Shown here: positions 52,422 to 64,000 of the stretch, piece by piece
Layout of the letters: the number at the start of each line of letters is the position of its first letter
Position numbering within the stretch: position 1 is the first letter of the stretch
NCBI RefSeq assembly: GCF_014930455.1
Contig: NZ_JAAIYO010000002.1
Coordinates: 186,001 to 250,000 of the forward strand
Source of the DNA: Corallococcus soli
Lineage (GTDB): Bacteria > Myxococcota > Myxococcia > Myxococcales > Myxococcaceae
Direction: 5' to 3'
DNA: 64,000 bases
The notes under the pieces: generated by a model
The model's input: the letters and a program-made list of their open reading frames with translations, nothing else
The model's database searches: none
Told to the model about the DNA's origin: nothing
Translations under genes and position numbers: made by a program

Positions 52422-53012
52422 TCAGAAGGTGATCGTCAGGTCATGCAGAACCGCCGAACACCCCGTCCGACTCCCCGCCTCGTCACCGCTCGTGTCGCCC
52501 ACGCAGGTGAGGTTCTGCACGATGCGCGTGTTCCCGGTCAGCTGCGGGAAGTACCAGGCGTCCTGCGAGTGCCCCGTGTCCGTGTACTCGAAGTGGAACT
52601 CCGGTCCGTTAGCGGAGTACTGGCTGAACGGCCAGGGCGTCGGCGAGATGCTCACGATGGGGCTCGTGGTGGTGGCGATGTGGTAGAAACGATCACCGTG
52701 CACCTTGGTGGTCCCACCCACCTCGTGACCCCAGATGCGCATGGCGATCCACAGCTCATTGCCATTGCGCACGTCCAGCTCGAAGTCGATGTCCATCTTC
52801 GGCCCGTTGCCGGCGAAGTCCTCGTCCCCGCCCGTCTTCGGCGGGACGTAGAAGCCCAGCGGGAAGTCGTTGATGGTGATGGTGCTCAGCCCCTGCTGGA
52901 CGGTGCCTGGCGCTTCAGCGGGCGCCTCGGACGGCTCAAGGGTTTCGGGGCCGCAGCCTCCAAGCATCAGCGCGGTCGCCGGGACGACGTAGGACACGAA
53001 TCGACGCAGCAT
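52422..53012 (-). CDS. Hypothetical secreted lipoprotein
   Basis: 196 residues from MLRRFVSYVVPATALMLGGC: lipobox LGGC at residues 17-20. After a Pro/Ala/Glu linker the protein is beta-rich with many aromatic residues (WIAMRIWGHEVGG, DRFYHIATT, FHFEYTDTGHSQDAWYFPQL) and two Cys that may pair (LTCVGD, TGCSAV). No family recognised. It is divergent from the LytTR regulator, 238 bases away. Confidence 0.78.
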   Translation of the reverse strand: MLRRFVSYVVPATALMLGGCGPETLEPSEAPAEAPGTVQQGLSTITINDFPLGFYVPPKTGGDEDFAGNGPKMDIDFELDVRNGNELWIAMRIWGHEVGGTTKVHGDRFYHIATTTSPIVSISPTPWPFSQYSANGPEFHFEYTDTGHSQDAWYFPQLTGNTRIVQNLTCVGDTSGDEAGSRTGCSAVLHDLTITF

Positions 53013-53250
53013 GGTGACTCCAGACAGCGAATGGGAAGCGTTGGACGGCCGGACCGCGCCTCCCGCGGTGCGGCCGCCACCCCGGTGGGCCGGAGCGCCG
53101 TGAGGAGTACCGGGATTGACAGACATGGACCATCGCCGTGCCGCCAGTGGCTCCATGCGTGTGACGAAGCGGCCCATTGCATCCGTGAACAGGACATTGA
53201 CCGCAGGGCGGCGGCCGGGCCGTCAGGCATTGAAGAGAGGCTGGGGGACG

Positions 53251-54054
53251 ATGGTCGTTCGAGAGGAGCTGTACGGATCCGCGCCCATGCGCGTCATGGT
53301 GGTGGATGGTGAGCCGGAGAGCCGGCGGCTCGTGGGGGCGGTGCTGGACGCGGATGCCGAGCTGGTCGTCGCGGGCGTCCACGAAGGCGGGGGCCGGGCC
53401 GTGGAGGCCCTGCGGCGCGAGCCCGTGGACATCCTCTTCCTGGATGTGTCCCTGGAGGACCTGGACGGCTTCCAGGTGCTCCGCGAGGCGGGGAGCACGT
53501 GCGCGGGCGCGGTCGTCTTCATGACCGCGAGGCAGGAGCACGCGCTCCAGGCGTTCGAGGCGCGCGCGCTGGACTACGTCCTCAAGCCCCTGGTGCCGGA
53601 GCGCTTCGTCCAGGTGCTGGACCGGGCGAAGGAGCACGTGCGCCGGGGGCGCATCCAGCACCTGGTGCGGCAGCTCGCGGGCATGGTGGAGACGCTGCCC
53701 GGCCCCCACCGCGCCCCGCGCTACCTGGAGCGGCTGGTCATCCGGGAGGTGGGCCGGGTGACGTTGCTCTGCGTGGAGGACGTGGACTGGATGGCGGCGG
53801 AGGACAACTACGTCCAGGTGCACGCGGGCGCCCGGAGCTACCTGGTGCGCCAGCCCTTGAGGGACCTGGAGGCCCGGTTGGATCCGGAGCGGTTCGTCCG
53901 CATCCACCGCTCCACCCTCATCAACCTCCAGCGCGTGCAGGAGCTCCGCCCGCTGCTCCACGGGGAGTACCAGGTCATCCTGAGGGATCGCACCACGCTG
54001 AAGCTCAGCCGGGGCTACCGCGAGCGCCTGGACACGCTGCTGGCCCAGGGCTGA
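53251..54054 (+). CDS. LytTR-family response regulator
   Basis: 267 residues from ATG 53251 (GGGGGACG ahead); ATG 53287 is an alternative that would start at the receiver. Receiver domain ~13-130 with the phosphoacceptor in ILFLDVSLEDLDG and the KP loop LDYVLKPLVPERF. A LytTR DNA-binding domain (~165-265) has VEDVDWMAAEDNYVQVHAG, YLVRQPLRDLE, and FVRIHRSTLINLQRVQELRP. No histidine kinase lies beside it. The 3' end is 3 bases from the convergent BTAD gene. Confidence 0.92.
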   Translation: MVVREELYGSAPMRVMVVDGEPESRRLVGAVLDADAELVVAGVHEGGGRAVEALRREPVDILFLDVSLEDLDGFQVLREAGSTCAGAVVFMTARQEHALQAFEARALDYVLKPLVPERFVQVLDRAKEHVRRGRIQHLVRQLAGMVETLPGPHRAPRYLERLVIREVGRVTLLCVEDVDWMAAEDNYVQVHAGARSYLVRQPLRDLEARLDPERFVRIHRSTLINLQRVQELRPLLHGEYQVILRDRTTLKLSRGYRERLDTLLAQG

Positions 54055-54057
54055 CGG

Positions 54058-56229
54058 CTACCGCGTCCTCCCGGCGGGAGCCCGGGCGGACCAGGCCGGC
54101 TGGAGGTGGGGGCCGGCGGCGGAGGCCTGGAGGCGGCAGCGCGCTTCGGCGGCCCGCGCCCGCACGGCGTCCTCCAACTGGCCCGTGGCCACCATGAGGG
54201 CGGCGGCCCGGGCGTAGTGGTCCGCCGCCTGCTCCGGGGGCAGCACCTGTTCATCCGAGTGCGCCGACGCCAGCAGGTGCGGCAGTCCCCGCTCCACGCG
54301 CCCCGCTTCAATCCAGTGGTGGGCCAGGAGGATGGCGGGGGCCGCGTCCTCCTCCAGCGCCGTGGCGAGCCGGCCGTGCAGCGCCCGCTCCTCCCCGGGC
54401 ACCATCCCGGCCCGCACGGCCTCCATCACCAGGTCGTGGCTGAAGCGCTCTCCCAACAAGATCTGCGCCGACTCCAGCTCCACGAGCGCTTCGTGCGCGG
54501 CCGCCGCCGTCACCTGGAGCACCCGGGGCACGAGCGACGTGCGGAAGAAGGCGCCCGCCAGCGCCGCCAGCCGGGCGCACTGGAGCGCCAGCGCGGACAG
54601 CCGCTCCAGCCGCAACTGGATGAGGGGCCCCACCCGGTCCGGGGGCGGCAGCCGCTGGGGCCAGTCCCGGAGCAGCGAGTCCGTCTCCAGCAGGTGCTTC
54701 AGGGTCTCCACCACGTACAGGGGATTGCCGCCCGTGTAGCGCGTCAGGTTGTCCGCGTGCGCCTCCGCGCCGGGCAGCCCCATGGCCGCCACCATGCGCT
54801 TCACCCCCTCGCCCGTCAGCGCCTCCAGCTCCACGACGCGCGCCAGCCCCGCGTCGAGCAGCCGCACCACGTGGGCCCGCGTCGCGGCGGGCAGCTCACC
54901 CCGGCGGTAGCAGTCGATGAAGCGAAGGGGCTGGGTGCCCCGGGAGGCGGCTTCGAACATCCGGGGGAGCGCGAAGAAGAAGGACTTGGTGCTGGCCGCG
55001 TCCCAGTACTGCACGTCGTCCGCGATGCTGATGTCGTCGTGCTCGTGGAGCAGGTAGAGCGCCACCGCGCCCGCGTCGTAGAAGCGCAGCATGCCGGTCT
55101 CGGAGTCCAACGGCGGCAGCAGCCGCGTCTCCCCCAGCTCCGGCAGGATGCGCGACAGCTCGGTGCGCACCCAGTCCGGCAGCTTCACGTCCGGCCAGCG
55201 CGCCAGCTGCGTGCGGAAGGCGCGCGCCTGCGAGGCGAACGGCACGTCGCTGTCTCCCTCCCGCCCCTCGACGCGGCCCCAGCGTCCCTTCGCGGTCGCG
55301 AACTCCTCCGCCAGCCGCGTCTTGCCGCTGCCGGGGGCGCCGGAGATGAACAGCATCTGGCCCGCCTCCCAGCCGTCCTCCAGCTGCCGCCACGCGGCCT
55401 CCCGACCCACGAGCACCGGCGGGCGCAAGACGGACAGGGGCAGCGCCGTGCGCGGGCTCGCGGTGGGGCGGGGGCGCTGCGTGCCCTTCTCCACCTCCCG
55501 CACCAGCGCGAGCGTCTCCGGCAGGGGCGTGACGCCCAGCTCGCGTTCGAGCACGCCGCGCAGCTGTTCGAAGGCCGCGAGCGCCGCGCCCCGGTCTCCC
55601 TGCAGGTAGTGCAGGCGGATGAGGTGGCGTCCCGCCTGCTCGGACTCGGGCTCCTGCCGCGCCCACGCCTGCGCGAGCCCCAGCGCGGCGCTCCAGTCCC
55701 CCCCGGACGTCAGGTGCTCGATTCGCGCCTCGCGCGCCTCGCGCACCCAGCCCTCGACGCCCGCGCGGGCCCCGTCCAGCCAGCGCGCGAGCTCCGGGCA
55801 GTCATCGAAGTCGAAGCCGGCCAGCAGCGCGCCGCCTTCGGCCCCGACGGACTCCAGGGCCTGGGCATAGGCCCGGGCCTCGGTGGTGGACTTCAGGCTG
55901 GCCACGTCCACGTTCGACGGCGCCACCAATGCCAGCCGTTCGGTGTCGCCCTCCACCAGGGCCTCCCCACCGCTGGCGAGCCGCAGGCGGCGCAGCAGCT
56001 GCCGCATGTTGTTGCGCGCCGTGGTGGGAGGCGAATCCGGCCAGAGGAGGGACGCCAGGGCGTGCTTGGACGAAGGCCCCTGCAATCCCAGCCACGCCAG
56101 CAGCGCCGCGGCGCGCCGCTCCAACCTCACCCGCTGGCCTTCGGGGCCCCACAGCTGCGCCAGCCCCAGCACCTGCACCCGCCATTGCGTCCCAGCCACC
56201 CGCCACCCTCCACGCTGTCGCGCCGTCAT
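54058..56229 (-). CDS. BTAD-type regulator with AAA ATPase domain
   Basis: 723 residues. Residues ~15-100 form a SARP-like winged helix (VLGLAQLWGPEGQRVRLERR, then NMRQLLRRLRLASGG), ~100-255 a bacterial transcriptional activation domain with TPR-like helices (HYLQGDRGAALAAFEQLRGV), and ~270-500 an AAA ATPase with Walker A SGAPGSGKTRLAEEF and VALYLLHEHDDISIADDVQ for Walker B. The C-terminal ~180 residues are helical repeats. This is a STAND-like switch that senses a ligand through the repeats and activates transcription in the ATP form. Neighbouring targets are unclear. Confidence 0.88.
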   Translation of the reverse strand: MTARQRGGWRVAGTQWRVQVLGLAQLWGPEGQRVRLERRAAALLAWLGLQGPSSKHALASLLWPDSPPTTARNNMRQLLRRLRLASGGEALVEGDTERLALVAPSNVDVASLKSTTEARAYAQALESVGAEGGALLAGFDFDDCPELARWLDGARAGVEGWVREAREARIEHLTSGGDWSAALGLAQAWARQEPESEQAGRHLIRLHYLQGDRGAALAAFEQLRGVLERELGVTPLPETLALVREVEKGTQRPRPTASPRTALPLSVLRPPVLVGREAAWRQLEDGWEAGQMLFISGAPGSGKTRLAEEFATAKGRWGRVEGREGDSDVPFASQARAFRTQLARWPDVKLPDWVRTELSRILPELGETRLLPPLDSETGMLRFYDAGAVALYLLHEHDDISIADDVQYWDAASTKSFFFALPRMFEAASRGTQPLRFIDCYRRGELPAATRAHVVRLLDAGLARVVELEALTGEGVKRMVAAMGLPGAEAHADNLTRYTGGNPLYVVETLKHLLETDSLLRDWPQRLPPPDRVGPLIQLRLERLSALALQCARLAALAGAFFRTSLVPRVLQVTAAAAHEALVELESAQILLGERFSHDLVMEAVRAGMVPGEERALHGRLATALEEDAAPAILLAHHWIEAGRVERGLPHLLASAHSDEQVLPPEQAADHYARAAALMVATGQLEDAVRARAAEARCRLQASAAGPHLQPAWSARAPAGRTR

Positions 56230-56358
56230 GCGGCCGTGTTGTGCCCCGGAGTCTACGAGGAGAATGTGCGGCCGATTTCCGCATACTGCGCCAGCCGTGT
56301 TTTTCCAGCGTGGGTGTCTGGCAATGGAGTGGCTGGAACTCCGGGGGCGGGGCTCCGC

Positions 56359-57150
56359 TCAGGCGGACCCTGGCGTGGGCTCCCGGGGCTCGTGGACGCA
56401 CACCTGCGTCCCACCCGACAGCACCCGCGAGGGGGCGATCCCGAAGCTCTGCCGGAAGGCCTTGCTCAGGTGCGCCGAGTCCACGAACCCGGCCTCGTGT
56501 GCCGCCAGCGTGAGGCTCTCGCCCGCCGCGAACCGCCGGCTGACGTCGCGCAGGCGCTGCCAGGTCCGCAGCTGGCGCGGCGTGACGCCCAGCTCGGCCT
56601 GGAAGAGGTGCTGGAGCCGGGAAGGGGAGACCCCCGTGCGCGCGGCCAGCGTGTCGAGCCGCCAGGGCACCCGGGGCTGACGGGAGATCAACGCCGCGGC
56701 CTCCTCCACCCGGTCATCGCTTCCGTAGCGCCCAGGAGGCGGCCCCACCTGCCGCGCCACCCACGCCTCGAGTTCCTCCACCGGCAGCTCGCCCGCGAGG
56801 ATGGCCCCCAGCGCCTCACGCCGCCGCCGGGGGGAGCCCAGCACGAGGACGTTCTCGAAGGAGGGCAGCTCCGCGTGCTCGCAGAGCTGCCGGTGGTCGG
56901 CCAGCCCTGGCGTCAGCAGGAGGACGCCCATCAGGGTCTCGCCGCAGTCCAGCTCGTGGAGGCAGCCGGGCGCGACGACTAAGTGCTCCACGGGCCGCCA
57001 CGGCGCGCCGGCCCGGGCCTCCCGGAACCCGAACCGACCGTCGATTCCCACGAGCAGCGCCGAACTCGTGTGCGCATGGGCCGCCACGCGTCCCAGCCGC
57101 GCGATGGTCAGCACCCGGTCCTCCCATAGGTCGATGCGCGCCTGGAACAT
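56359..57150 (-). CDS. AraC-family transcriptional regulator
   Basis: 263 residues from MFQARIDLWEDRVLTI. Residues 1-130 form a cupin-like sensor (RLGRVAAHAHTSSALLVGID, CLHELDCGETLMGVLL). The C-terminal ~100 hold two helix-turn-helix units (LDTLAARTGVSPSRLQHLFQ, HEAGFVDSAHLSKAFRQSFG). It is divergent from the small membrane protein at 57212 across 61 bases, the most likely target. Confidence 0.9.
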   Translation of the reverse strand: MFQARIDLWEDRVLTIARLGRVAAHAHTSSALLVGIDGRFGFREARAGAPWRPVEHLVVAPGCLHELDCGETLMGVLLLTPGLADHRQLCEHAELPSFENVLVLGSPRRRREALGAILAGELPVEELEAWVARQVGPPPGRYGSDDRVEEAAALISRQPRVPWRLDTLAARTGVSPSRLQHLFQAELGVTPRQLRTWQRLRDVSRRFAAGESLTLAAHEAGFVDSAHLSKAFRQSFGIAPSRVLSGGTQVCVHEPREPTPGSA

Positions 57151-57211
57151 CGTCCCAGCGTAGCCGGTTCGTACAAGCTCCGGGGGACGCGCGGCGGTCA
57201 CACTCGCCTGC

Positions 57212-61572
<4,361 letters not shown>

Positions 61573-61709
61573 GGGCGGCCTACGGCGGTGGCTGGCCGGG
61601 CCCATCCCTGCGTGGGGGCCCGGCCGCGCGTGCGTGTCATGGGCCCGCGCTGTCGGGCCTGGAGTCCGCGCCGCGAAGGTGAACCGGCGGCGTCAACCAA
61701 GCCTGGCGC

Positions 61710-62651
61710 TCACAGCGCGTGGCGATCAAGCCAGCCACGAACGGCCTGCGCGATCTCCTCCGGAGCGTCTTCAGGCGCATGGTGCCCCGCCCGGGCCAGT
61801 GGGATGATTTCGAGCGCCGGGAGCGTGCTCCGTGCCCACTCGATGATCTTGGGTGCGCTGAGCCCGGTGTCACCGAACGTCAGCAGGAGCGCCGGCTTCG
61901 CGGAGCGCGCGAGCCACGCGTCATAGGCTTTGATCACCGCGGCGACGTCGGCGGGCTCGCCGTCGATGGGAATCTCCCGAGGCCACTGCAGCACCGGCCG
62001 GCGCGAGGCCGGGTCGGGGAAGGGGGCGTCATAGACGTCACGGTCGCTCGACGACAGGCCGCGCAGGACGCCGTTCGCGAGCGACCGCGCCAGGAACTCG
62101 TTCTTCTCGAGCACCAGCTCCTCGCCAGTCCCCGGTGTGCGCAGCGCGCGGAACAGCCGCTCGCCCTGTGGAGGCCAGTCGCTCCAGTGCATCGGCCGGA
62201 GGAACGTCTCGAACACGACCACGCCGCGCACGCGGTCCGGGTGCCGCCGCGCCCAGTCCAGGGCGAGGACACCTCCCCAGTCGTAGCCCACGAGCACGAC
62301 GTCACGCAGGTCGAGCGCCGCGAACCACGCATCCAGGTACCGCGCGTGATCCGCGAAGCGATAGGGGATGTCGGGCTTGCCCGAGTGCCCCATGCCGATG
62401 AGGTCGGGCGCGAGGCACCGGCCGCGGTCGGCGAGCCGTGGAATCACGTTGCGCCAGACGTGCGAGGACGTGGGGTTGCCGTGCAGGAACACGATGGGCG
62501 AGCCGGCTCCGGATTCACGGTACGCGATGAACGAGTCGAGGACCTGGAGGTGCTGCACCGTGGACATGGGAGTGCTCCGAGGAGGAAGGAGGGTGGGGGA
62601 GTGGCACGCGATGAGCGCACCCGCGACGAGCCCGCCGAGCAACTTGTGCAT
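61710..62651 (-). CDS. Haloalkane dehalogenase-like alpha/beta hydrolase, possibly a lipoprotein
   Basis: 313 residues from MHKLLGGLVAGALIAC, whose LIAC is a good lipobox; the alternative start MSTVQHL at 62567 gives 285 residues and has the better ribosome site (GGAGCACTCCC). The core matches haloalkane dehalogenases: HGNPTSSHVWRNVIPRL with the halide-binding Asn, the nucleophile Asp124 in GYDWGG followed by the halide-binding Trp, and ending ARAGHHAPEDAPEEI with the catalytic His. An Asp rather than Ser nucleophile also fits epoxide hydrolases, but HGNPTSS favours dehalogenases. Divergent from LysR at 62719. Confidence 0.85.
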   Translation of the reverse strand: MHKLLGGLVAGALIACHSPTLLPPRSTPMSTVQHLQVLDSFIAYRESGAGSPIVFLHGNPTSSHVWRNVIPRLADRGRCLAPDLIGMGHSGKPDIPYRFADHARYLDAWFAALDLRDVVLVGYDWGGVLALDWARRHPDRVRGVVVFETFLRPMHWSDWPPQGERLFRALRTPGTGEELVLEKNEFLARSLANGVLRGLSSSDRDVYDAPFPDPASRRPVLQWPREIPIDGEPADVAAVIKAYDAWLARSAKPALLLTFGDTGLSAPKIIEWARSTLPALEIIPLARAGHHAPEDAPEEIAQAVRGWLDRHAL

Positions 62652-62718
62652 GCCCGAATCATGGGTTCGACAAACCCTCCCTGGTAGTGATGGTTGGTGA
62701 GGTCTAACCTCACGGGCC

Positions 62719-63639
62719 GTGAGCAATCCCATCACCTCCCTGGACCTCAACCTCCTCGCGATGCTCCACGCCGTGCTCACCGAGGGCAGCGTGGCGCGCG
62801 CGGCGAGCAGGCTCCACGTCACGCCGTCCGCGGTCAGCAACGGCCTGGCCCGCCTCCGTTCGGTGCTTGGGGATCCGCTCGTGACGCGCAAGGGGCGCGG
62901 CATCGTCCCCACGCCTCGCGCGCTCGCGCTCGCGCCCGCCATCGCTCGTGGCCTGCGTGAGCTGGAGCTCGCGATCCACGAAGCCCCGTTCGAGCCGACA
63001 GGCTGCACGCGCGCCTTCACGCTCGCCGTCGCGGATGCGGGACAGCTCACCTGGGTGCCGCGCATCGTCGCGCTGATGGCCGAGGAGATGCCCAGGGCGC
63101 GCCTCTCGGTGGTGGGCATCGACTCGCTGGTCTCGCTCGGCGACCTCGCGTCGCCCCGGATCGACCTGCACATCGGTCTGGCCGGACGGGGCACGGGGCT
63201 GCACCTCCAGCCGCTGTTGGAGGAGCGCACCGTGCTCGTGGCCCGGGGAGGCCATCCCGCGCTGGGGGCACGCGTGTCCGCGCGGGTGCTTGGTACGCTC
63301 CGGCATGTCGGCGTGGAGATGGTGCCGGGCAAGGCCTTTCGTGATCTCGTCGGCGCTGCGTACGCGCGCGCGGGCATCCGTCGCGAGGTCGCGGTGACGG
63401 TGCCTTCGTTCACGGCCGCCGCGGCGGTCGTGAACGCGACGGATTTCGTCGCGACGCTGCCAGGATCACTCGTCGCCGCCCAGGGCACACGCCTGGGGGT
63501 GTGCGCCGTCAACGCACCGTTTCCGGCACACACCGTCAAGCTCGCGCTGTGCTGGCATGAGCGCACCCACGCTGACCCTGCGGCCCAATACCTGCGCGGG
63601 CTTGTCCGGCGCGCGGTCCTGGGGGCGGCAGCGAGCTGA
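62719..63639 (+). CDS. LysR-family transcriptional regulator
   Basis: 306 residues from GTG 62719. The helix-turn-helix is at residues 9-65 (LNLLAMLHAVLTEGSVARAA, HVTPSAVSNGLARLRSVLGD), then an effector domain of the NodD/LinR kind (FTLAVADAGQLTWVPRIVAL). LinR-like regulators control dehalogenation genes in some bacteria. The divergent dehalogenase-like gene 67 bases away is the probable target. Confidence 0.92.
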   Translation: MSNPITSLDLNLLAMLHAVLTEGSVARAASRLHVTPSAVSNGLARLRSVLGDPLVTRKGRGIVPTPRALALAPAIARGLRELELAIHEAPFEPTGCTRAFTLAVADAGQLTWVPRIVALMAEEMPRARLSVVGIDSLVSLGDLASPRIDLHIGLAGRGTGLHLQPLLEERTVLVARGGHPALGARVSARVLGTLRHVGVEMVPGKAFRDLVGAAYARAGIRREVAVTVPSFTAAAAVVNATDFVATLPGSLVAAQGTRLGVCAVNAPFPAHTVKLALCWHERTHADPAAQYLRGLVRRAVLGAAAS

Positions 63640-63660
63640 CGGCCCTGGCGAGCGGTAGCA

Positions 63661-63848
63661 GCAGCCCCGGTTGTCTCCCAGGGCCGTGGGTGATGCGGAG
63701 GGGAGCGTGCCCCGGGCGGGCGGCAGCCCCGGTTGTCTCCGAGAGCCGTGGGTGATGCGGAGGGGAGCGGGCCCCCGGGCGGGCGGCAGCCCTGGTTCCT
63801 ACCAGGGGCGTGGGTGATGCGGAGAGGAGCGAGCCCCCGGAAGGGCAC
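63661..63848. repeat. Three-copy 62/63-base tandem repeat in the 319-base gap after LysR
   Basis: Copies begin at 63661, 63723 and 63786. Each has GCAGCCCCGGTTGTCTCC, a variable stretch, CGTGGGTGATGCGGAG, GGAGCG and a G/C run. The third is the most divergent (CCTGGTTCCTACCAGG). The unit is not a multiple of three throughout (62 then 63) and no protein is supported on either strand. No coding signal in the rest of the gap (63849-63958). Confidence 0.85.
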
Positions 63849-63958
63849 GGGCGGCGCCAGCGGACGCGGACGCCGCCCCCTACCCGGGGGGGCGGGCCTG
63901 TCACGCCCCGTCACCGCGCTCCCCCGACGTCAGGCCCGCGCTCCACGAACCCTCGGGC

Positions 63959-64000
63959 TCACGGCGCGGGAGCCGCGGATGCGTTCACGAGCACGTCATG
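63959..64000 (-). CDS. C-terminal end of a truncated gene
   Basis: The minus strand reads HDVLVNASAAPAP then TGA at 63959-63961 and is open to the right edge. An Ala/Pro-rich end is common in this genome, but 13 residues cannot identify a family, and the frame could be chance. Confidence 0.3.
   Translation of the reverse strand, partial: HDVLVNASAAPAP

Noticed and set aside
61710-63914. 734-residue version of the dehalogenase
   Set aside because: The N-terminal 420 residues are antisense to LysR and run through the tandem repeat; the gene begins at 62651 or 62567.

Overview
The window is high-GC DNA that looks like a fruiting-type myxobacterium (Cystobacterineae, near Corallococcus, Myxococcus or Stigmatella). 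This is inferred from gene content: a cycloartenol-type sterol locus, a sigma54 enhancer-binding two-component operon, a very large multi-kinase sensor protein, WD40 and VIT/vWA lipoproteins and an ECF41-type sigma factor. I saw no rRNA, tRNA, CRISPR array or intact insertion sequence.

Layout. 1-1.7 kb (minus): a possible RiPP locus with a small protein, a DUF3175 protein, a 312-residue repeat protein with nine short K-V-x-x-D motifs, and the first 20 codons of a protein that could be an ATP-grasp ligase. 1.9-4.5 kb: a 14-blade WD40 lipoprotein and a DUF962/Mpo1-like membrane protein. 4.5-9.9 kb: a 730-base leader (four palindromic repeats, a sigma54-like promoter, a 15-codon ORF and a hairpin) ahead of a translationally coupled cassette of asparagine synthetase, FAD monooxygenase, acyl-CoA dehydrogenase and hotdog thioesterase. 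9.9-17.3 kb: a LysR regulator with a divergent lipoprotein/NAD-epimerase pair, HMG-CoA synthase, YceI, a transposase-derived remnant, an outer-membrane protein and an EamA transporter. 17.4-24.2 kb: a triple-Usp protein, a DksA-type zinc finger, and an operon of NtrC-type regulator, globin-coupled kinase, double-receiver protein and receiver-kinase. 24.4-32.1 kb: desaturase, hypothetical proteins, an isochorismatase-like/XapX/amidohydrolase operon, a YoaK-family protein and LysR.

32.2-38.3 kb is one 2032-residue protein with four histidine-kinase cores. 38.7-50.3 kb is the sterol region: class II HMG-CoA reductase, MMPL transporter and glycosyltransferase (overlapping by 4 bases each), convergent squalene monooxygenase, then squalene synthase and oxidosqualene cyclase, then an FAD oxidoreductase coupled to an ECF41 sigma factor. 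The cyclase carries the Tyr/His/Ile set of cycloartenol synthases, so the predicted path is farnesyl-PP to squalene to oxidosqualene to cycloartenol. HMG-CoA synthase at 12.7 kb and HMG-CoA reductase at 38.7 kb could supply the mevalonate precursor.

50.4-64 kb is a mixed region: lipoproteins, a DUF1993 protein, a LytTR regulator convergent with a BTAD/AAA regulator, AraC with a divergent membrane protein, a VIT/vWA lipoprotein, a haloalkane-dehalogenase-like protein divergent from LysR, and a three-copy 62/63-base tandem repeat near the right edge.

Limits: families are assigned by motif recognition from reading the translations, not from searches. Promoters and hairpins are by eye.
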